From: Siniperca chuatsi
Lineage: Eukaryota; Chordata; Actinopteri; Centrarchiformes; Sinipercidae
Assembly (NCBI RefSeq): GCF_020085105.1
Contig: NC_058051.1
Location: 25,329,455-25,393,454, forward strand
Direction: 5' to 3'
Length of the DNA stretch: 64,000 nt
Shown in pieces: positions 24,964 to 37,455 of this stretch. The translations under genes were made by a program, and so were the position numbers. The notes below the pieces were generated by a model. The model worked only from the letters and a program-made list of their open reading frames with translations. It had not been told where the DNA came from and did not search any database. Every line of letters begins with the position of its first letter. Within the stretch, counting starts at the first letter, position 1.

Positions 24964-25237
24964 GCCATAATTTGTGCTTACTGTATATCCAAATAGAAAC
25001 TTAACATAGGCCTATTGAATGTATGCGTGCATGGATATTTCATTTTAAAGTTGTTCTTAAGTTTTTGCTCAGTTTAAAGTTTTTAATTTGCACAACTGTA
25101 TCTAAATTTTCCCATCTAGGATCTAGGTTGCAGCAATCTTGTTTTTAGTCCCTAAGTACCCTAAATGCAGATTATAGTGAGTTAAATGGCAGATACACAC
25201 TAGTGCCTCATTTTTTCTGTATTGGTGTGCTTTTTAT

Positions 25238-25243
25238 ATTAAA
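25238..25243 (+). terminator. gtsf1: Candidate gtsf1 poly(A) signal (ATTAAA)
   Basis: ATTAAA about 275 bases after the stop, followed within 10-20 bases by a GT/T-rich stretch (GGTGTTGTTTTTTTC), as expected downstream of a cleavage site. An AATAAA near 25842 is an alternative. Confidence 0.45.
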
Positions 25244-27387
25244 GGTGTTGTTTTTTTCAAATAATTTGAGTAGTTGTGAAAATGGTTAATGAAATGTATC
25301 TTGTGTAATGTGCATGGCTTAAAAACACTAGCAGTTTGGCAATATTTTGGAATGGGAACGATTTTCCCCCTTTTTATTTATTTTTGAATAGAAAGTATAT
25401 ACAGCCCCAGTGCCAATAACAACATTTTTACATTTGAGAAGAGAAACAAGAAATTCTGAAGGAAATTCTAATTCCAAGTTTCATTATAACTTGTGAATAG
25501 CATGCGTTAGTTTCATTTCCAGGCTTTTATGTCAATTTGCCCATTAAATTACCCTGCCAGTAAGGTATGTAAGGTTTGTCCTGTGGAACAGCCTTAGTTA
25601 TTTTCTTCTCAAAGTGTTAAAATTGACTATTTTCAAGCTGGACTGAAAATATGAAAATCACATTTTTAGTGTGTACTTGTAGGATCAGTCTTTAGAAGAA
25701 CAAACATCACTAAAGTGGAAGTTGTCAGACGACAGTTAGTATTTACCTATTTTACAGTATGTAGACACAAAGCCACAAGTGATTTTAGTTTACAGTTCAT
25801 TGTGAGGAATGTTACATGAACATAGAAATATACACAGATAAAATAAACTGCCAATGTTTGTGGCAGTGACTGCATACTAAGCCCATTAAATATGACCACG
25901 GATCCTTTATTTACACTGATACCAGGGGAAAATACAATGCACCGAGGGCTTAAATCATTAGTGATGGCACATATGTGTTAAACAGGCATGACTTTAGACA
26001 ACAGATAGTAATCAGTGCGAACGTCATCAAAAGCAACATACGAAAATACCTTGGAACCACACACTAGAAATAATTGTGAACATAAAAATTAGGCTGATAA
26101 AAAGAAATGATAGATAAAAAAAGACATTATATAAAATAAAAACGGGTACAGACACTGCACATCTGCACAATAGAAATATACTGTATATATTCATTGCAAG
26201 ACTGGGCTTATTTTTGGCGTTATGTAATTCATTGGGTGTTAAATTCAGACTTTCATTTATTATAATGAATTATAGTAGAGTTCATCTTGAGGGTGCTCTT
26301 CCCAACCATGACAGCAGCTGTTTAAACATGTGAACTGTGTCATTGCATGGCCACTGGATGGCAGTACTCTGCTTTCTAACTCAAGCAACCCAAGCACTGA
26401 CATAACCACTATGCCTATTTCCCTGTCCTTTTGAAACTTCATTATTTTGATTTGATTATCTCCCTTTGATGCAAGTAGGTCCTCTGGTCATGAAACATTT
26501 TTAATATGGACACTTTTCATGCATAAAGTACTACATTAGGGCAGCTGACATTAGTTTCTATGTTGAGGAAAAAGCTCCAGGTAAAAGCTATACAGTAGGA
26601 GTGATGAGTGTCAAGACACTCCCAGTGTGTGGGCAGCCAGCCAGCCCACTCTGTCATATCTAAGTGGCATTATTGATTTCATGTGATGACTGTCTATTTT
26701 AGTTGTGGCTATTATTGGAAGTGTTCAGAAGGGCTCTGTGCTGCCCTGTCACCATCTGTAAGGATGAGATATGACTCCTCAGAACAGAGTACGTGCAGGA
26801 CCTCTGGTGTATACAGGACTCCTCATGCTTGTTGGAGAACCACCGCCTCCTCTTAGATGTATGAGTTACTATCTATACACACAGCCTTTACTGAGTGACA
26901 TAAAGACACTCATGATAGTTTTGAACTTGTGAACTTGTCACTGACTACGCTTAAATGTCATACGGTCCACTTTAAAACCCAAGTCAGGGATGTTAATTGG
27001 TGCTTCACACCTCCATGTCTCTGTGTGTTCCTGTAAGAAACTACCAGTAGGAACTGATGCTGCCACCTGAATATGACTCGATCTGTGGCAAGGATTTTAA
27101 AACAAGCCAGATATATAAATAGCTCCTCAGATGTTCTCTGATCCCTAAATACTGTTGGTGTTTATCTCTGATATTCCCTTATGAGAATCTATTTTGGAAG
27201 ATGATTTATTGATTTACATAGAAGATATAAAAGAAACAAGGAAATATTAAAAAAAATATTTAAAAAGAATAAAATAAAAGATGATAATAAAACTGGCAAT
27301 ACCATACTAAAAATACTCCATAACATGTGCAAATCCTCCATTCAAAATTTTATTTATGTATTTGCAACAAAATGAACGTATAAAGTG

Positions 27388-27728
27388 TTAAAAGTAAAAG
27401 TACTGTCGGTGTTATATTACTACATTATTGGATTGTACATGTAAGTAGCCTTTAAATATTGTAGCTCGTCCAGGTGAAGCTAATTTTAACTGCTTTATAT
27501 ACTGTTGTGTTTAAAATACCACAATGAATCATACTTTATCAGCTGATCTTATGTTTTGTGTGAAAAAAGTAGCTGTTAAATATATGTAGTCAAGTAAAAG
27601 GCACAATATTTGCCTCTGAAATGTAGTAAGCATAAAGTAGCATAAAATGGAAATACTCAAAGTGCAAGTACCTCAAAACTGTACTTAAATACAGTTAAGT
27701 AAATGTACCCAGTTACTTTCCACTACTG
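27388..27728 (+). repeat. AAGTA-rich interspersed repeat, copy A
   Basis: Begins GTTAAAAGTAAAAGTACTG and ends AAATGTACCCAGTTACTTTC then CACTACTG. Also carries TAGTAAGCATAAAGTAGC and AAATGGAAATACTCAAAGTG. The same order of blocks recurs at 41160-41690 and 45607-46005. Confidence 0.7.
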
Positions 27729-27759
27729 GCAATGTCCATATTATACAGTATATATTATA

Positions 27760-28300
27760 ATCTTAATTAAATGTCAGTCTCATGGCTGGCAATGTTGGTC
27801 AGTTGGTCCAGACTTAAATATCTCAACAACTATTAGATGGATTGTCTTGAAATTTTCTAGACAGTCAAGGTCTCCAGATGATGAAGCCCAATGACTTTGG
27901 TGATTCCCTGACTTTCCCTCTAGCGCCACCATGAGGTTGACATTTGTGGTTTTGAGTGAAATGTCTCAGGTATTGGATGGATTGCCACGAAATTTGGTTC
28001 AGCCATTCATGCCCCGCTCAGGATGAATTATAATCAGTTTGGTGAACCCTTCACTTTTTGTCTAGTGCCATCATCAGGTCAAAATTACTATTGTCCAATA
28101 CTTTGGTTTATGACCAAAAACCTGCAAAACTAATGACATTCCCATCAGCCTCAGCTGTACTTTGTCTGTTGTACTGTATGTTAGAATGCTAACCCTCCAA
28201 ACTAAGATGGTAAACGTTATACCTGCTAAACATCAGCATGTTAGCACTATCATTGTGAGCATGTTGCCATGCTAGCGTTAGCATTTAGCTCAAAGCACCG
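27760..28300 (+). repeat. Interspersed repeat, copy 2 of 4
   Basis: Shares GGCTGGCAATGTTGGTCAGT, ACTATTAGATGGATTG, GATGAAGCCCAATGACTTTG and the terminal CATCAGCATGTTAGCA / GCTAGCGTTAGCATTTAGCT blocks with the other copies. It is the most complete of the four. Confidence 0.7.
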
Positions 28301-29750
28301 CTGTGCCATAATACAGTCTCACAGCATTGCTGTAGACTCTTAGTTAAATTAGATACATTAGATTAAAATAAATACAATACATAGATTTAAAGAGATTTTA
28401 AAAAGTTTGACCTGTGTATGTATAATGTCCCTAAAGTTTATTAATCATGTTTTTATAAACTGACATCTTTGGGGACACATTTGTCATTTGAGGGTTTAAG
28501 TGAAGTAAAAGCCACAGCGCATGCTGCCTTACCTCTTAACCTGAAATCATATTTCAGTATGAATTCAGATACATGCTGCTTGTTTGGATGTTTCATGCTC
28601 TTTTTAAGATTCTGGTCCACGTTGCCGGACTCATTGAGATGTGACTTTTATGAAACTCAACGTGTTGCAGCCTGGCTGGACACTCTGCAAACAAGTTTCA
28701 GGAACACAGTGAAACTGAAGCCTCTCTGTCGATCTTGTTTTATAAATGTGACATTCTCATATTCTCACAGACATAAAAGTCCTGCACAATATGTGGTGGA
28801 CAGTTTGTGCTCTGTAGCTGGCCTCTAATCCTGTAACTCTGTCTGAAGCTTGTGATCCTCTATTATCACTGGCATTTCATACTCCACTCAGACAAGCCAT
28901 ATTGAAGTTGCTCTCACTTTCCCCATTTTCCACTGAGGCATGATGGGTAGATCATAAGAGACCTGCCCTACCCACCATATCGTTATCAGTGTACCATCCC
29001 TCACATATGTTCTGTAATCAGAGCAATGCTGACTTTATGTAACTGTTCTTGTTGCATTAGTCCTACATATGCAAGGTTTATAAGTCCTCCAACTTGTATA
29101 TTGAGTTACATTCCGACACCAGACGGAGAATTTTAGAATCTGTAACTCAAGAGAAGCATGAGACCAGCTGGTTGCTGCTTCAGATAATTTAGCTGTAAGT
29201 TACCTCTGAATTCAAGAGCAAAGTCCATTCTCAGTGTTTGATATGAAATTGGATCAGATCAGAATTTATTCAGTCCAAGGGAAATAAATTTACAGGAATT
29301 CAACTTGGTGACACTGAAGCATATTGATAGACCCACATGTATACTTACACCACAGTGTACATTACAATGTGCAGCTGAAGATGGATGTGTACTGAGTGAC
29401 TCATAATAGTACAGTGTACAGTTTGGTGATTATATTGGACAGAATGAAATGTGTGAAGTTAAATAAACACCAGAGAATCTATAAAAATTACAATGCGCTG
29501 AATACTGCAAGTGCTGGTATCATTGTATAATAAGACACTGTGGGATTGGTACAGGGTCTACAGTAAAAGATTTTCAGCATAAGACATCCTTTATATAGGC
29601 TTTACAAGTTGTAACGAATGGCTTTATTCAGGGTTTTTCACTATGTCAGGCTGAATGAATGAAGTGAAACAGGGTTTCATTTCAGTCTGATTATCAAGCT
29701 ACTTTTATTGCTCCATACAAAATTTGCATACTGAAGAATTTGGACTGGAT

Positions 29751-30075
29751 TAGAGACTGACTGATACTGGATTTTTGAGATCGATATAGATACCTGAGAT
29801 TTTTAAAAGCTAATAACAAAATTCTTTCTTTTTTACATAAACACACAACATTAACTAAATCCCTTCAATTTGGTTATTAAAGAATTGTGACCAAGATACT
29901 GTATGCACTGAGCAGGACATTGTACTGTTGAAAAGTAGACTGGTCAGTGCTCTCTGCTGGATGAACATTTTAAAATTTAACATTTCTGTAGTTCTTGGTA
30001 CTGATATATTGGCAATAAGCTAATATCGTTGATATTATATCAATATATACTGGCCTATTTATCAGTCTAGCTCTA
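29751..30075. mobile_element. MITE with TAGAG-RCTGACTGATA ends
   Basis: Left end TAGAGACTGACTGATACTGG; right end, reverse complement, TAGAGCTAGACTGATAAATA. The interior is AT-rich (GATCGATATAGATACC; TTGGCAATAAGCTAATATCG). It resembles the widespread fish family beginning TAGAGCTCGACCGATA. No coding sequence. Confidence 0.6.
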
Positions 30076-30174
30076 CTGTGGTGGCAGTCTGGTTCTTTGT
30101 CTTTGGCTCTTTCTCAGGTTGTGTGGGACCAACATTACTCAGTAGGCGTCCTGTGTTTTTAGCCACGCTAGCTG

Positions 30175-30500
30175 TATGGCTCTGCAGATGGCAATGTATG
30201 TCAGTTCTCCACTTTGGTCCGGAATTAAATATCTCAGCAACTATTAGATGGATTGCTGTGAATTTCTCTACAGACATTCATGGTCCCCAGAGGATGAAGC
30301 CTAATGACTTTGGTGATCCCCTGACTTTTCCTCTAGCTCCACCATGAGGTTGATATTTTTGGTTTTGAGTGAAATGTCTCGTCAACAATTGGATGGATTG
30401 CCATGAAATTTTCTACAGACATTCATGTCCCCCTCACAATGATTTGCTATAACTTTGGTAATCGCATGACTTTTTATTGCATCATTATCAGGTCAAAATC
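30175..30500 (+). repeat. Interspersed repeat, copy 3 of 4
   Basis: Carries AGATGGCAATGTATGTCAGT, CAACTATTAGATGGATTGC, ACATTCATGGTCCCCAGAGG and GGTGATCCCCTGACTTTTCC in the same order as 27760-28300, which lies in the same orientation 2.4 kb away. Confidence 0.65.
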
Positions 30501-31123
30501 AGGCCTCACTCCAGCCTATGGTTACTCTTCCTGCTGATTTAATTAGTCTTGCTAATCATTCAAGATCCTGAGTCTCTGTATTCCTGCTGACTTTGCTTAT
30601 TTTGGACCATTATAGTGGATCATAGAGGCCCACGTGCTATTAACAGGTTCACCTGAGTAATCATTTATAAATAATCTTTTATTGCCCTGACTTGTAGCAG
30701 TTTTTCTGTAACATTTACTTCAAGCTATAAAAAGTGTACATTCATGTTTTGACACACACACATGCATGTGAGAATGTGGCACTATACAATGATGAAGTAG
30801 TCTGGGACACTTGAGACAAGACTGGGAATTCCACCGGCTTCTAAAAAGAGACCAGCACATAACTGGGAGGGAGGTGGACGGGGGTACATTTTTCAGCAGT
30901 ATGTTCTGATCTGTTGCCAAAAGAAGAAGTTACACTTGACTCAGGCTGCTGGCACAGCAGGTTACTCAGCACTGCCACACAATAGAGGAATGAACAGTAG
31001 CCTAATTTTTTTTTTTTTTAAATGATAACACTACATCAACTACAGGTACTACATAAGTCAATATACTTCTCTAAATATTCACAGTAAAGATGACAAAAGC
31101 TGTTGGAATATGTAGTTTTAAAT

Positions 31124-31129
31124 TTTATT
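31124..31129 (-). terminator. nr4a1: Candidate nr4a1 poly(A) signal
   Basis: AATAAA on the minus strand about 1.0 kb after the nr4a1 stop. Another at 31381-31386 would shorten the 3' UTR to about 0.75 kb. Several ATTTA pentamers lie in this stretch, as expected for an unstable immediate-early mRNA, but the region is AT-rich anyway. Confidence 0.4.
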
Positions 31130-32131
31130 TCATGTTTAGCTGCAGTAAAATATAACTTCTTACTATGTAAAAATAACAGGCCCCAAACAAAATTTTCCCC
31201 AGACTGCAGAATACAGTTCATGTGGCAAAAACACCAGCAAGTTTAAAACAGATTCAAAATAATCTACATACAAGACCAGTGTATAAGACTGTTCTGGATG
31301 ATACACAGTATATTAGCTGCTCAATGTCTATTCATGATACATGAATTATACTACTGAATAATTCTGTAGGTTTAACCTACTTTATTAAATATAAAGCAAA
31401 CTAGAGGTTTGAGTGACTGATGCTTTGGATGTTGATGTGTGTGGACTCACCAAAGCTCAGTTTGGGGGCTAGAAAGTGTGTTAGAATGACAAAGCGGTTC
31501 TGTGAAATAATTTGCTTGTTTGAACATGCTGGAGCAGCTGAAGTATTTAATCTAAACAGAAATATAACGATGACCATTTTTAATACTTGAGCTGAAGATA
31601 TCATAATAATGCTTTGTCGGATATTTTATGTGCAAATTACGGTCATCCCAATCACAACAAAAGATAGTTACCAAAAAAAAGCAAAATGATTGTGCTCATT
31701 ACATACATGAAATGATGGCGCAGATATTATTTGTATTAAATGTGTAACTGTTTGGAAAGTGCAATCATCTTCCCTCTGTCAGAACTGTTTCCATTCATGG
31801 CACCTTGTTATATGTAAACAGTCACCTTTTGGTCCATGAGCTGGCCTGTTTAATTCCATCTGCAGAGTACACAATATCCTGGAAACACAAACTAGGAAGA
31901 GCATTTTGCGCTGGCTCCGCATACATGTTGCCTCTGCAAGTTTTATAACTCATTCACTTTGTAATTCAGAAGTAGCCCTTTTCCTCTGAGCTGCACAATC
32001 CCTTAGGATTATTGTTCTTTTTATCTTCTTGCAGTTTCACTTAATACTACCTGAAGTATGAGTCTGTTCTCTTTGGCTCTCATATAAACTCCAGATTTTA
32101 TATCACAGATGGTCGATCTCCCATCTCACAC

Positions 32132-34857
32132 TCAAAACGGAAGTGTATCCATGAAAATTTTATCCACAATTGGTGGTGGAGGAACAAGATCTTCTAATTT
32201 AAGGTAAAAGATACGCTGGAGCCCTTGAGTGCACAGAGTCCTGAGCTCAGGCAGCTTCCCGAGAAGTCTGGACAAATAATTGGGCCGCAACGAGTTGGAG
32301 CCGCAGCCAGAGACGTGATCTTTAAGGCAGGTGATGAGCTGGTTCTGCAAGTCTTCCACACGTGCTGGTTCCTTAAGACCATGTCGGTCTGCAGAAGAAA
32401 ATAATATACGCGTTAGAGTCACAGTGAGCCTTATGCGTCATTATTTTGACTTTATATAACACACAAATAACACACACTGATAATACAGACTGCAAACTAT
32501 TATTTTTCAAGTTTTTTATACATTCATTTGCTCTTTGCAGCTCTGGGTTGTATTTGGAACATCTTTACACAAAACATTAATTATATTAAGTGGAATAATT
32601 CACTGCTAAAGTGGACACACACTAGTGTTGTAGATAGTGTTAATGCTGCGACATTGGAACAAGTCCTTGGCCTTAAATGTAAACCTGCACTATACGTGAG
32701 GTCGTGCTACATTTTGTCATACACCTGTTGTGTCAGTCCTGTGTTGTGTAACTGCCTTGTATTGTCTACACTAATGAAACCAGATTCCTGGTGCAAACTG
32801 TTGTCCTTGCTGAATAAAAATAACTCTGATTCTGATTTAAACTGGGGGGAGGGGCTAAACATCTAAAGTTAGATTAGTTAAATAGTGTTAAAGGATGACT
32901 GAAGCTCTTACCAGTGATTATGACCAGGGCTGTGAGACAGGAGAAGGAGGAAACGTCTAGCTTCATGCGATGGAGGGTTTGAGAAAACTCCAAGATGGAG
33001 TCAATCCAGTCCCCAAAGCTTCGGACACACTGCGTTTTGTGAAGCACAGCCCCATTGCAGAAGATGAGCTTGTCCATTTCAGGATTGGAACTTCAAAAAG
33101 AAAAAACAACGTAGTTTGTTGATTTCATGCAAAGCATCAGGAATATTACATGTAAATTGTACAATAAACATGATTAAATTAATCTGCGTTACATGTCAGT
33201 TTATTGCTATTGCCTAAATCAGTCGCAAACATTTTGTAGGAAGCTGCACTCACCGATACGCAACACGCAGGATGAAGAGCTCAACAAACGCAGATTCCAG
33301 CAGCAGTTCCTGGTCTTCTGAGCAGAACTCAGAGAAACCTGGGATGCTCTTCGCCCACTTCCTGATGACCTCCATGGAGGCTGTGAGTAAGTCGTAAAAC
33401 CGTTTGATGTCACTAGCATCCTCTTTCTGGTTCGGACTGACTTCTGTCTCTTCATACTGAAATTGAAAACAGCAGAGAAGTTAAAATAGATTCCTAAACA
33501 GCTAATCAAATATTCCCAAAGAATTGAAAAAAGTTGGGATTTAGTTTTTTGGTTTTTTACCTTGGAGTGATCCAGATTCCCAACGCCAGGGTTGGAGTCG
33601 ATGTGGGCCCTCACAAGTGAAGCGATCATGCTCACTGGAGACACAGTGGTTGTCACATCCTGGGCGACTTTAGGCTTGGAAGGCAGGCGACCTCTTCGTC
33701 CTTTCAGGCTATCCGTTCTTACAACTGGAAAAATTGTGACATCAACTGTTACTTTCAGTTTGGCGTCACTGTCTTAATTCTACCATCACTCATCTGGGTT
33801 TGTACCAAAACTCACCTTCCCTCACCATGCCTACAGTTAGACACTTCTGGAAACGGCAGAACTGGCATCGATTCCGCCGCCTCTTGTCCACAGGACAGTC
33901 CTTGTTGGCAAGACAAACATACTTGGAATTTTTTTGTACTGTGCGCTGTGAAATATAAAAGAAGAATTACTCTAAACCTATCTCAAAGACATTCAGTTAG
34001 ATGACATTTTTTCAGTCTTTGTAGAGAAACAGATTAATTGGCTGCATAGGCAAGTCAGATTGTATTACCTTGAAAAACCCTTTGCATCCCTCACAGGTGC
34101 GAACCCCATAGTGCTGACAGGAGGCGTTGTCCCCACACACAGCACAGCAGCCCTCATTTCCGCTTAGACTTTTTAATTTGGGTGATAAGCTTCCATCCAG
34201 TTGGTCAGTGTTATCGAGGCTACATGCTTGCTCCATCACCAAGGCGGGGAAGGTAAGTGTTGATGGGTGAGGGTGGGTCAAAGGGAAAGGATCCTGTTCT
34301 CGTAAGTGTGGTTGAACCAAATGAGACATATCCTCCATAGACCCTGAGCCAAAAGTGAAGAAAGAGGGTGCATGTGGCACTGTGTTCTCCTCTGCCGGCC
34401 AGTATCCTGGACTGGGTGAGTATGGCCCGAAGGCTGAATCCCAGTTGGACGCATGCTGACTCTGGAACCCAGGGGTTGAAGGAGATGAGGCCGATGCAGG
34501 GCTGCCGAAATAATCTGACCCAGCAGGGGATACGGCCTCGTCCGGGTAACTCAGAGGGAACGTTCCAGGGTAGCAGCCGTAAACCTGGAGGTCATCCAGC
34601 TTGAAGGGGGTCTCCTGGCCAGACGACGGAGTGACATGGGCAGGGGCTGCAGTGAACTGACATGAATATGCATCAAAGTCGGCTGCCTGAGTGCCCACCA
34701 GGGAGCTGATGCTTGGCAGGGATGGAGCAGAGAGATGGTCCCGTGGGCTGCTCATATCGACAGCCAGCCTGGAGATAAAGTCTGTGGTTTGAAGCTCCGA
34801 GCTGCCAAGGTTGTTCTCATAGGACTGAGATCCATGCTGGGGGTGTATGCAAGTCAT
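32132..34857 (-). CDS. nr4a1: Nuclear receptor NR4A1 (Nur77/NGFI-B)
   Basis: Six coding exons on the minus strand join in frame to 573 residues (human 598): 34069-34857, 33816-33945, 33561-33724, 33254-33456, 32912-33090 and 32132-32388. The long first coding exon encodes the Ser/Pro-rich AF-1 region, including [20 protein letters not shown], and the first zinc finger starting at C238 ([20 protein letters not shown]). The second zinc finger ([20 protein letters not shown]) and the GRRGR A-box stretch follow. The ligand-binding domain ends [20 protein letters not shown]4A1 is an orphan receptor whose pocket is filled by bulky side chains; it binds NBRE/NurRE DNA as monomer or dimer and acts mainly through its rapid induction. 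The ATG at 34857 follows an acceptor (34861-34860) by two bases; an in-frame ATG further upstream is intronic. NR4A2/NR4A3 are less likely given the N-terminal sequence and the tamalin neighbour. Confidence 0.97.
32640..32850 (+). mobile_element. Non-LTR retrotransposon 3' tail in the last nr4a1 intron
   Basis: The stretch closes with GAATAAAAATAACTCTGATT followed by CTGATTT, the pattern of Rex1/CR1-like LINE tails that end in repeated TTCTGA. No reverse-transcriptase coding sequence remains. The left border is uncertain. Confidence 0.5.
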
Positions 34858-34945
34858 GGCTGCAAGAATGAAAAAGACGTAATCAAAAATGTTAGAGCCA
34901 AACAAGCTTGTTTTTCAGATCTTCATCTTAAAATTTCAAAGCCAT

Positions 34946-35290
34946 GGCTGAATTAACCTGCTATGGGTCCCTGGGTCAAAAATGAGTGGCCGGGCCCTCT
35001 GTGCGCTGTGTTTACTATTTCTGTGCTGGAATATTATATAGGCCCAGGTTTGCTATATGGCAGTTCACGTTTCAAGATAAGGTAATAATGCAGGGTCCTC
35101 CGTAAGGCCTATATAATGTCACTTGATATTATGCTTTAGCAGTGCATATCCCCATATACTCAAACAAAGTTACATTTTAAAAGTTAAATCAAATTTTATT
35201 TTAACATAAACCAATTGCCACAAGGTGAACCAGAGGCTTTGGGGGTCCCCTGGGGGTGTGGGGCCCCGTTGCCCAATTGATAATCCAGCC
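34946..35290. mobile_element. Short inverted-end element in nr4a1 5'-UTR intron
   Basis: Left end GGCTGAATTAACC; right end, reverse complement, GGCTGGATTATCAATTGGGC. The interior has GGGCCC-rich parts near both ends. A related fragment lies at 1743-1840. Confidence 0.55.
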
Positions 35291-35741
35291 TTGCCTCAAG
35301 CTGGACAAACTGCGTTTTATGAGAAAACCTAGAAAGTGCTCTGCTCTTCTTAGCAACAATTTCATCATCTTATCATATATTACTATATAGTAAATATGGT
35401 CAGCTGCACATGACTGGAAGGTACAGTAAGTGGGGTTGACTTTCAGACAGGGATACAGTGCCAACATATGAGGCACATGTTACACACTGGGACGATCTCC
35501 CTGGTGCACTATGATTTCCAAACTTTATTCTACAACTGAAGCTCATTTTGGTACAGATGCAAATAGATAGCAAAATACAATACATTTGTGCAAACTTCAA
35601 ACACTTTCTGCTCAATGAATGGGGAAGGGGCGGCTGCTTTCTGATCGATTTCATAATTTATGAATATAATACGAACATTTAAAAATAAGGAGTTTCCGCA
35701 TTCAAGTCTACTGTATCAAAAAAATCATAAATACTTCTTAC

Positions 35742-35832
35742 CTGTTAGGCCCGTCTACAAGTGTTTTGAACTGTCTGTACTCCACAAACGACCGTCAGTC
35801 ATCTTCAGTGTTTCCCAGCTGAGGAGCAGTCC
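35742..35832 (-). other. nr4a1: nr4a1 untranslated first exon
   Basis: On the minus strand, a sequence ending GGGCCTAACAG at 35742 is followed by the splice donor GTAAGAAG. The TATA box at 35862-35856 places the start of transcription near 35830. The next exon begins two bases before the start codon. NR4A genes usually have untranslated first exons. Confidence 0.65.
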
Positions 35833-35855
35833 CTCCGCTCATATCTCGACAACAC

Positions 35856-36010
35856 TTTTATACTATTAGCTTTATTGTACCCATGACGTGAGTGAAAGGT
35901 TTCCATACATGGCTGGGCGGTGGGCGGGGAGATTTCCAGCCACGGGCCAATCACAGCGCGCGTTCAAGAGAATAGACGTTCGATGACGCACTCTGGGATT
36001 CCGTTGACGC
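35856..36010 (-). promoter_or_regulatory. nr4a1: nr4a1 core promoter
   Basis: Reading away from the gene: TATAAAA (35856-35862), a near-consensus CRE TGACGTGA (35884-35891), a CArG-like CCATACATGG (35903-35912), GC boxes GGGCGGTGGGCGGGG (35916-35930), a CCAAT box (35947-35951) and a second CRE-like TGACGCA (35984-35990). This mix is what is expected of a gene switched on within minutes through CREB and SRF. Binding itself is inferred. Confidence 0.7.
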
Positions 36011-36053
36011 GCGTACAGCGAAGAACCGCAGCATTGTACTCTTGAAACACACC

Positions 36054-36103
36054 GCACACACACACACACACACATACACACAGACAGACAGACACAGACA
36101 CAC
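36054..36103. repeat. (CA)n / (CAGA)n microsatellite
   Basis: CA units interrupted by GACAGACAGACA, about 220 bases upstream of the inferred nr4a1 transcription start. Confidence 0.9.
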
Positions 36104-37377
36104 TGCTAAATTAAACTCGATAAAGCTGAATTTAATATTTGATATTTTTAGCAGAAAGAGGCTGACTCACCGCCAGTCTGCGCCGAATACTGAATTATAT
36201 AATTCCCCACAAGTGTCTCTTTGTTGTGCAGTAGTGAGATTTGCTGATAAAATGGAAAAATATGATTTTATGATTTACAAACAGGAAGTCACAATAGATT
36301 AGACGTTTTTCTATTAAGCAGGGGAAAATTAATGCCAGTTGTCTTACGGTAAAAGTGAACAGAAATATTGGTAAAAGCTGCTTATTTAAAATTTGACCTG
36401 GTGTGAACCATAGAATAGATACCTGTACCTGCTTTCTACAGGGGGAGGAGCTGGGTAAAGTAGTGACTGTCCCAGGACTCCAGAAGTCCAGGGCTCCCAA
36501 AGGCTTTTCTGTGTGTGAACTGGTTTGTGCTAATTTAATTTGAAAATGTAGTCGGGAATGTGCATCAAAAAGCACAATATCCTCCGACATGAGGGCCTTA
36601 AGGTGGGTCCTGCTGTGAGGGCCTGTCTTGAAGAGGGGCACTTTGTCGAAATCTAGTTGTAATATCTTTGTTATCTCAGTTTTCTGCTGCTATTTTGCAT
36701 ATTCCTAAATTAATTGGTGTTCAATCAAATTACCACACAGCAAATCTGGGGCCAGGTAGTATTCTAGCATAGAAAAACATTGCACAGAGAGTGGGAGGAA
36801 CAGGGGGTTAAAAGGGGCCCAACAGGTTACACAGACCTGCCATGTACGGGGGTTTGACACAATACCACCTGTACAACATAGTGCAATCCAATCCAATCCA
36901 ATTATTGTGCTCCTGATAATAATAAGCTTTCTAAAGCTTATAATGTTGAAGTATTTGAGAGTGTCAGACGTGCTAATTCAAGGTCATTTCAAGGGTAATA
37001 TTTTGTGGTGTTTTTGTATTGCAGCATTGCATGGTGTATGTTATTATTATAGTAATAATAATAGTACTCTAGTATAGTGTCTTCCTCTTATATGTGTCTG
37101 TATGAGGTCCAGTCAGAAACTATAATGAAACTAATTGAGAAATGTTGACTACCATCACTCGGAGACCTACATTTAATTAAACACTCATACTCTTTGCAGG
37201 CCTTCTGTAAGATCCCAGACCTTTACTTCTCTTTCCACCTGGAGTTTGGTTTTCACAAACCATTTTTAAAACCCACAGAGGCTCACTAATGATCACTACC
37301 CCTGAATGTCATTCATAACACCATGGTGGCCTCATGGGAGGAAGAGCTTTTCACAATCTCATGTAACAGAGGAAGGA

Positions 37378-37383
37378 CACACA

Positions 37384-37454
<71 letters not shown>

Positions 37455-37455
37455 A
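37378..37455. repeat. (CA)n microsatellite
   Basis: About 38 CA units with two small interruptions, in the tamalin-nr4a1 spacer. Confidence 0.95.

Larger units (their letters stand above)
24964..31100. other. Gene-poor spacer between gtsf1 and nr4a1
   Basis: Holds the gtsf1 3' UTR at the left and possibly nr4a1 3' UTR at the right. Repeats are listed separately. Short ORFs (for example 28469-28828) have no recognisable domain or splice context. The region 25.3-27.3 kb and 28.3-29.7 kb shows no feature I can support. Confidence 0.6.

Noticed and set aside
28469-28828. 119-codon plus-strand ORF between gtsf1 and nr4a1
   Set aside because: No domain, no splice or promoter signals, and ordinary spacer composition.
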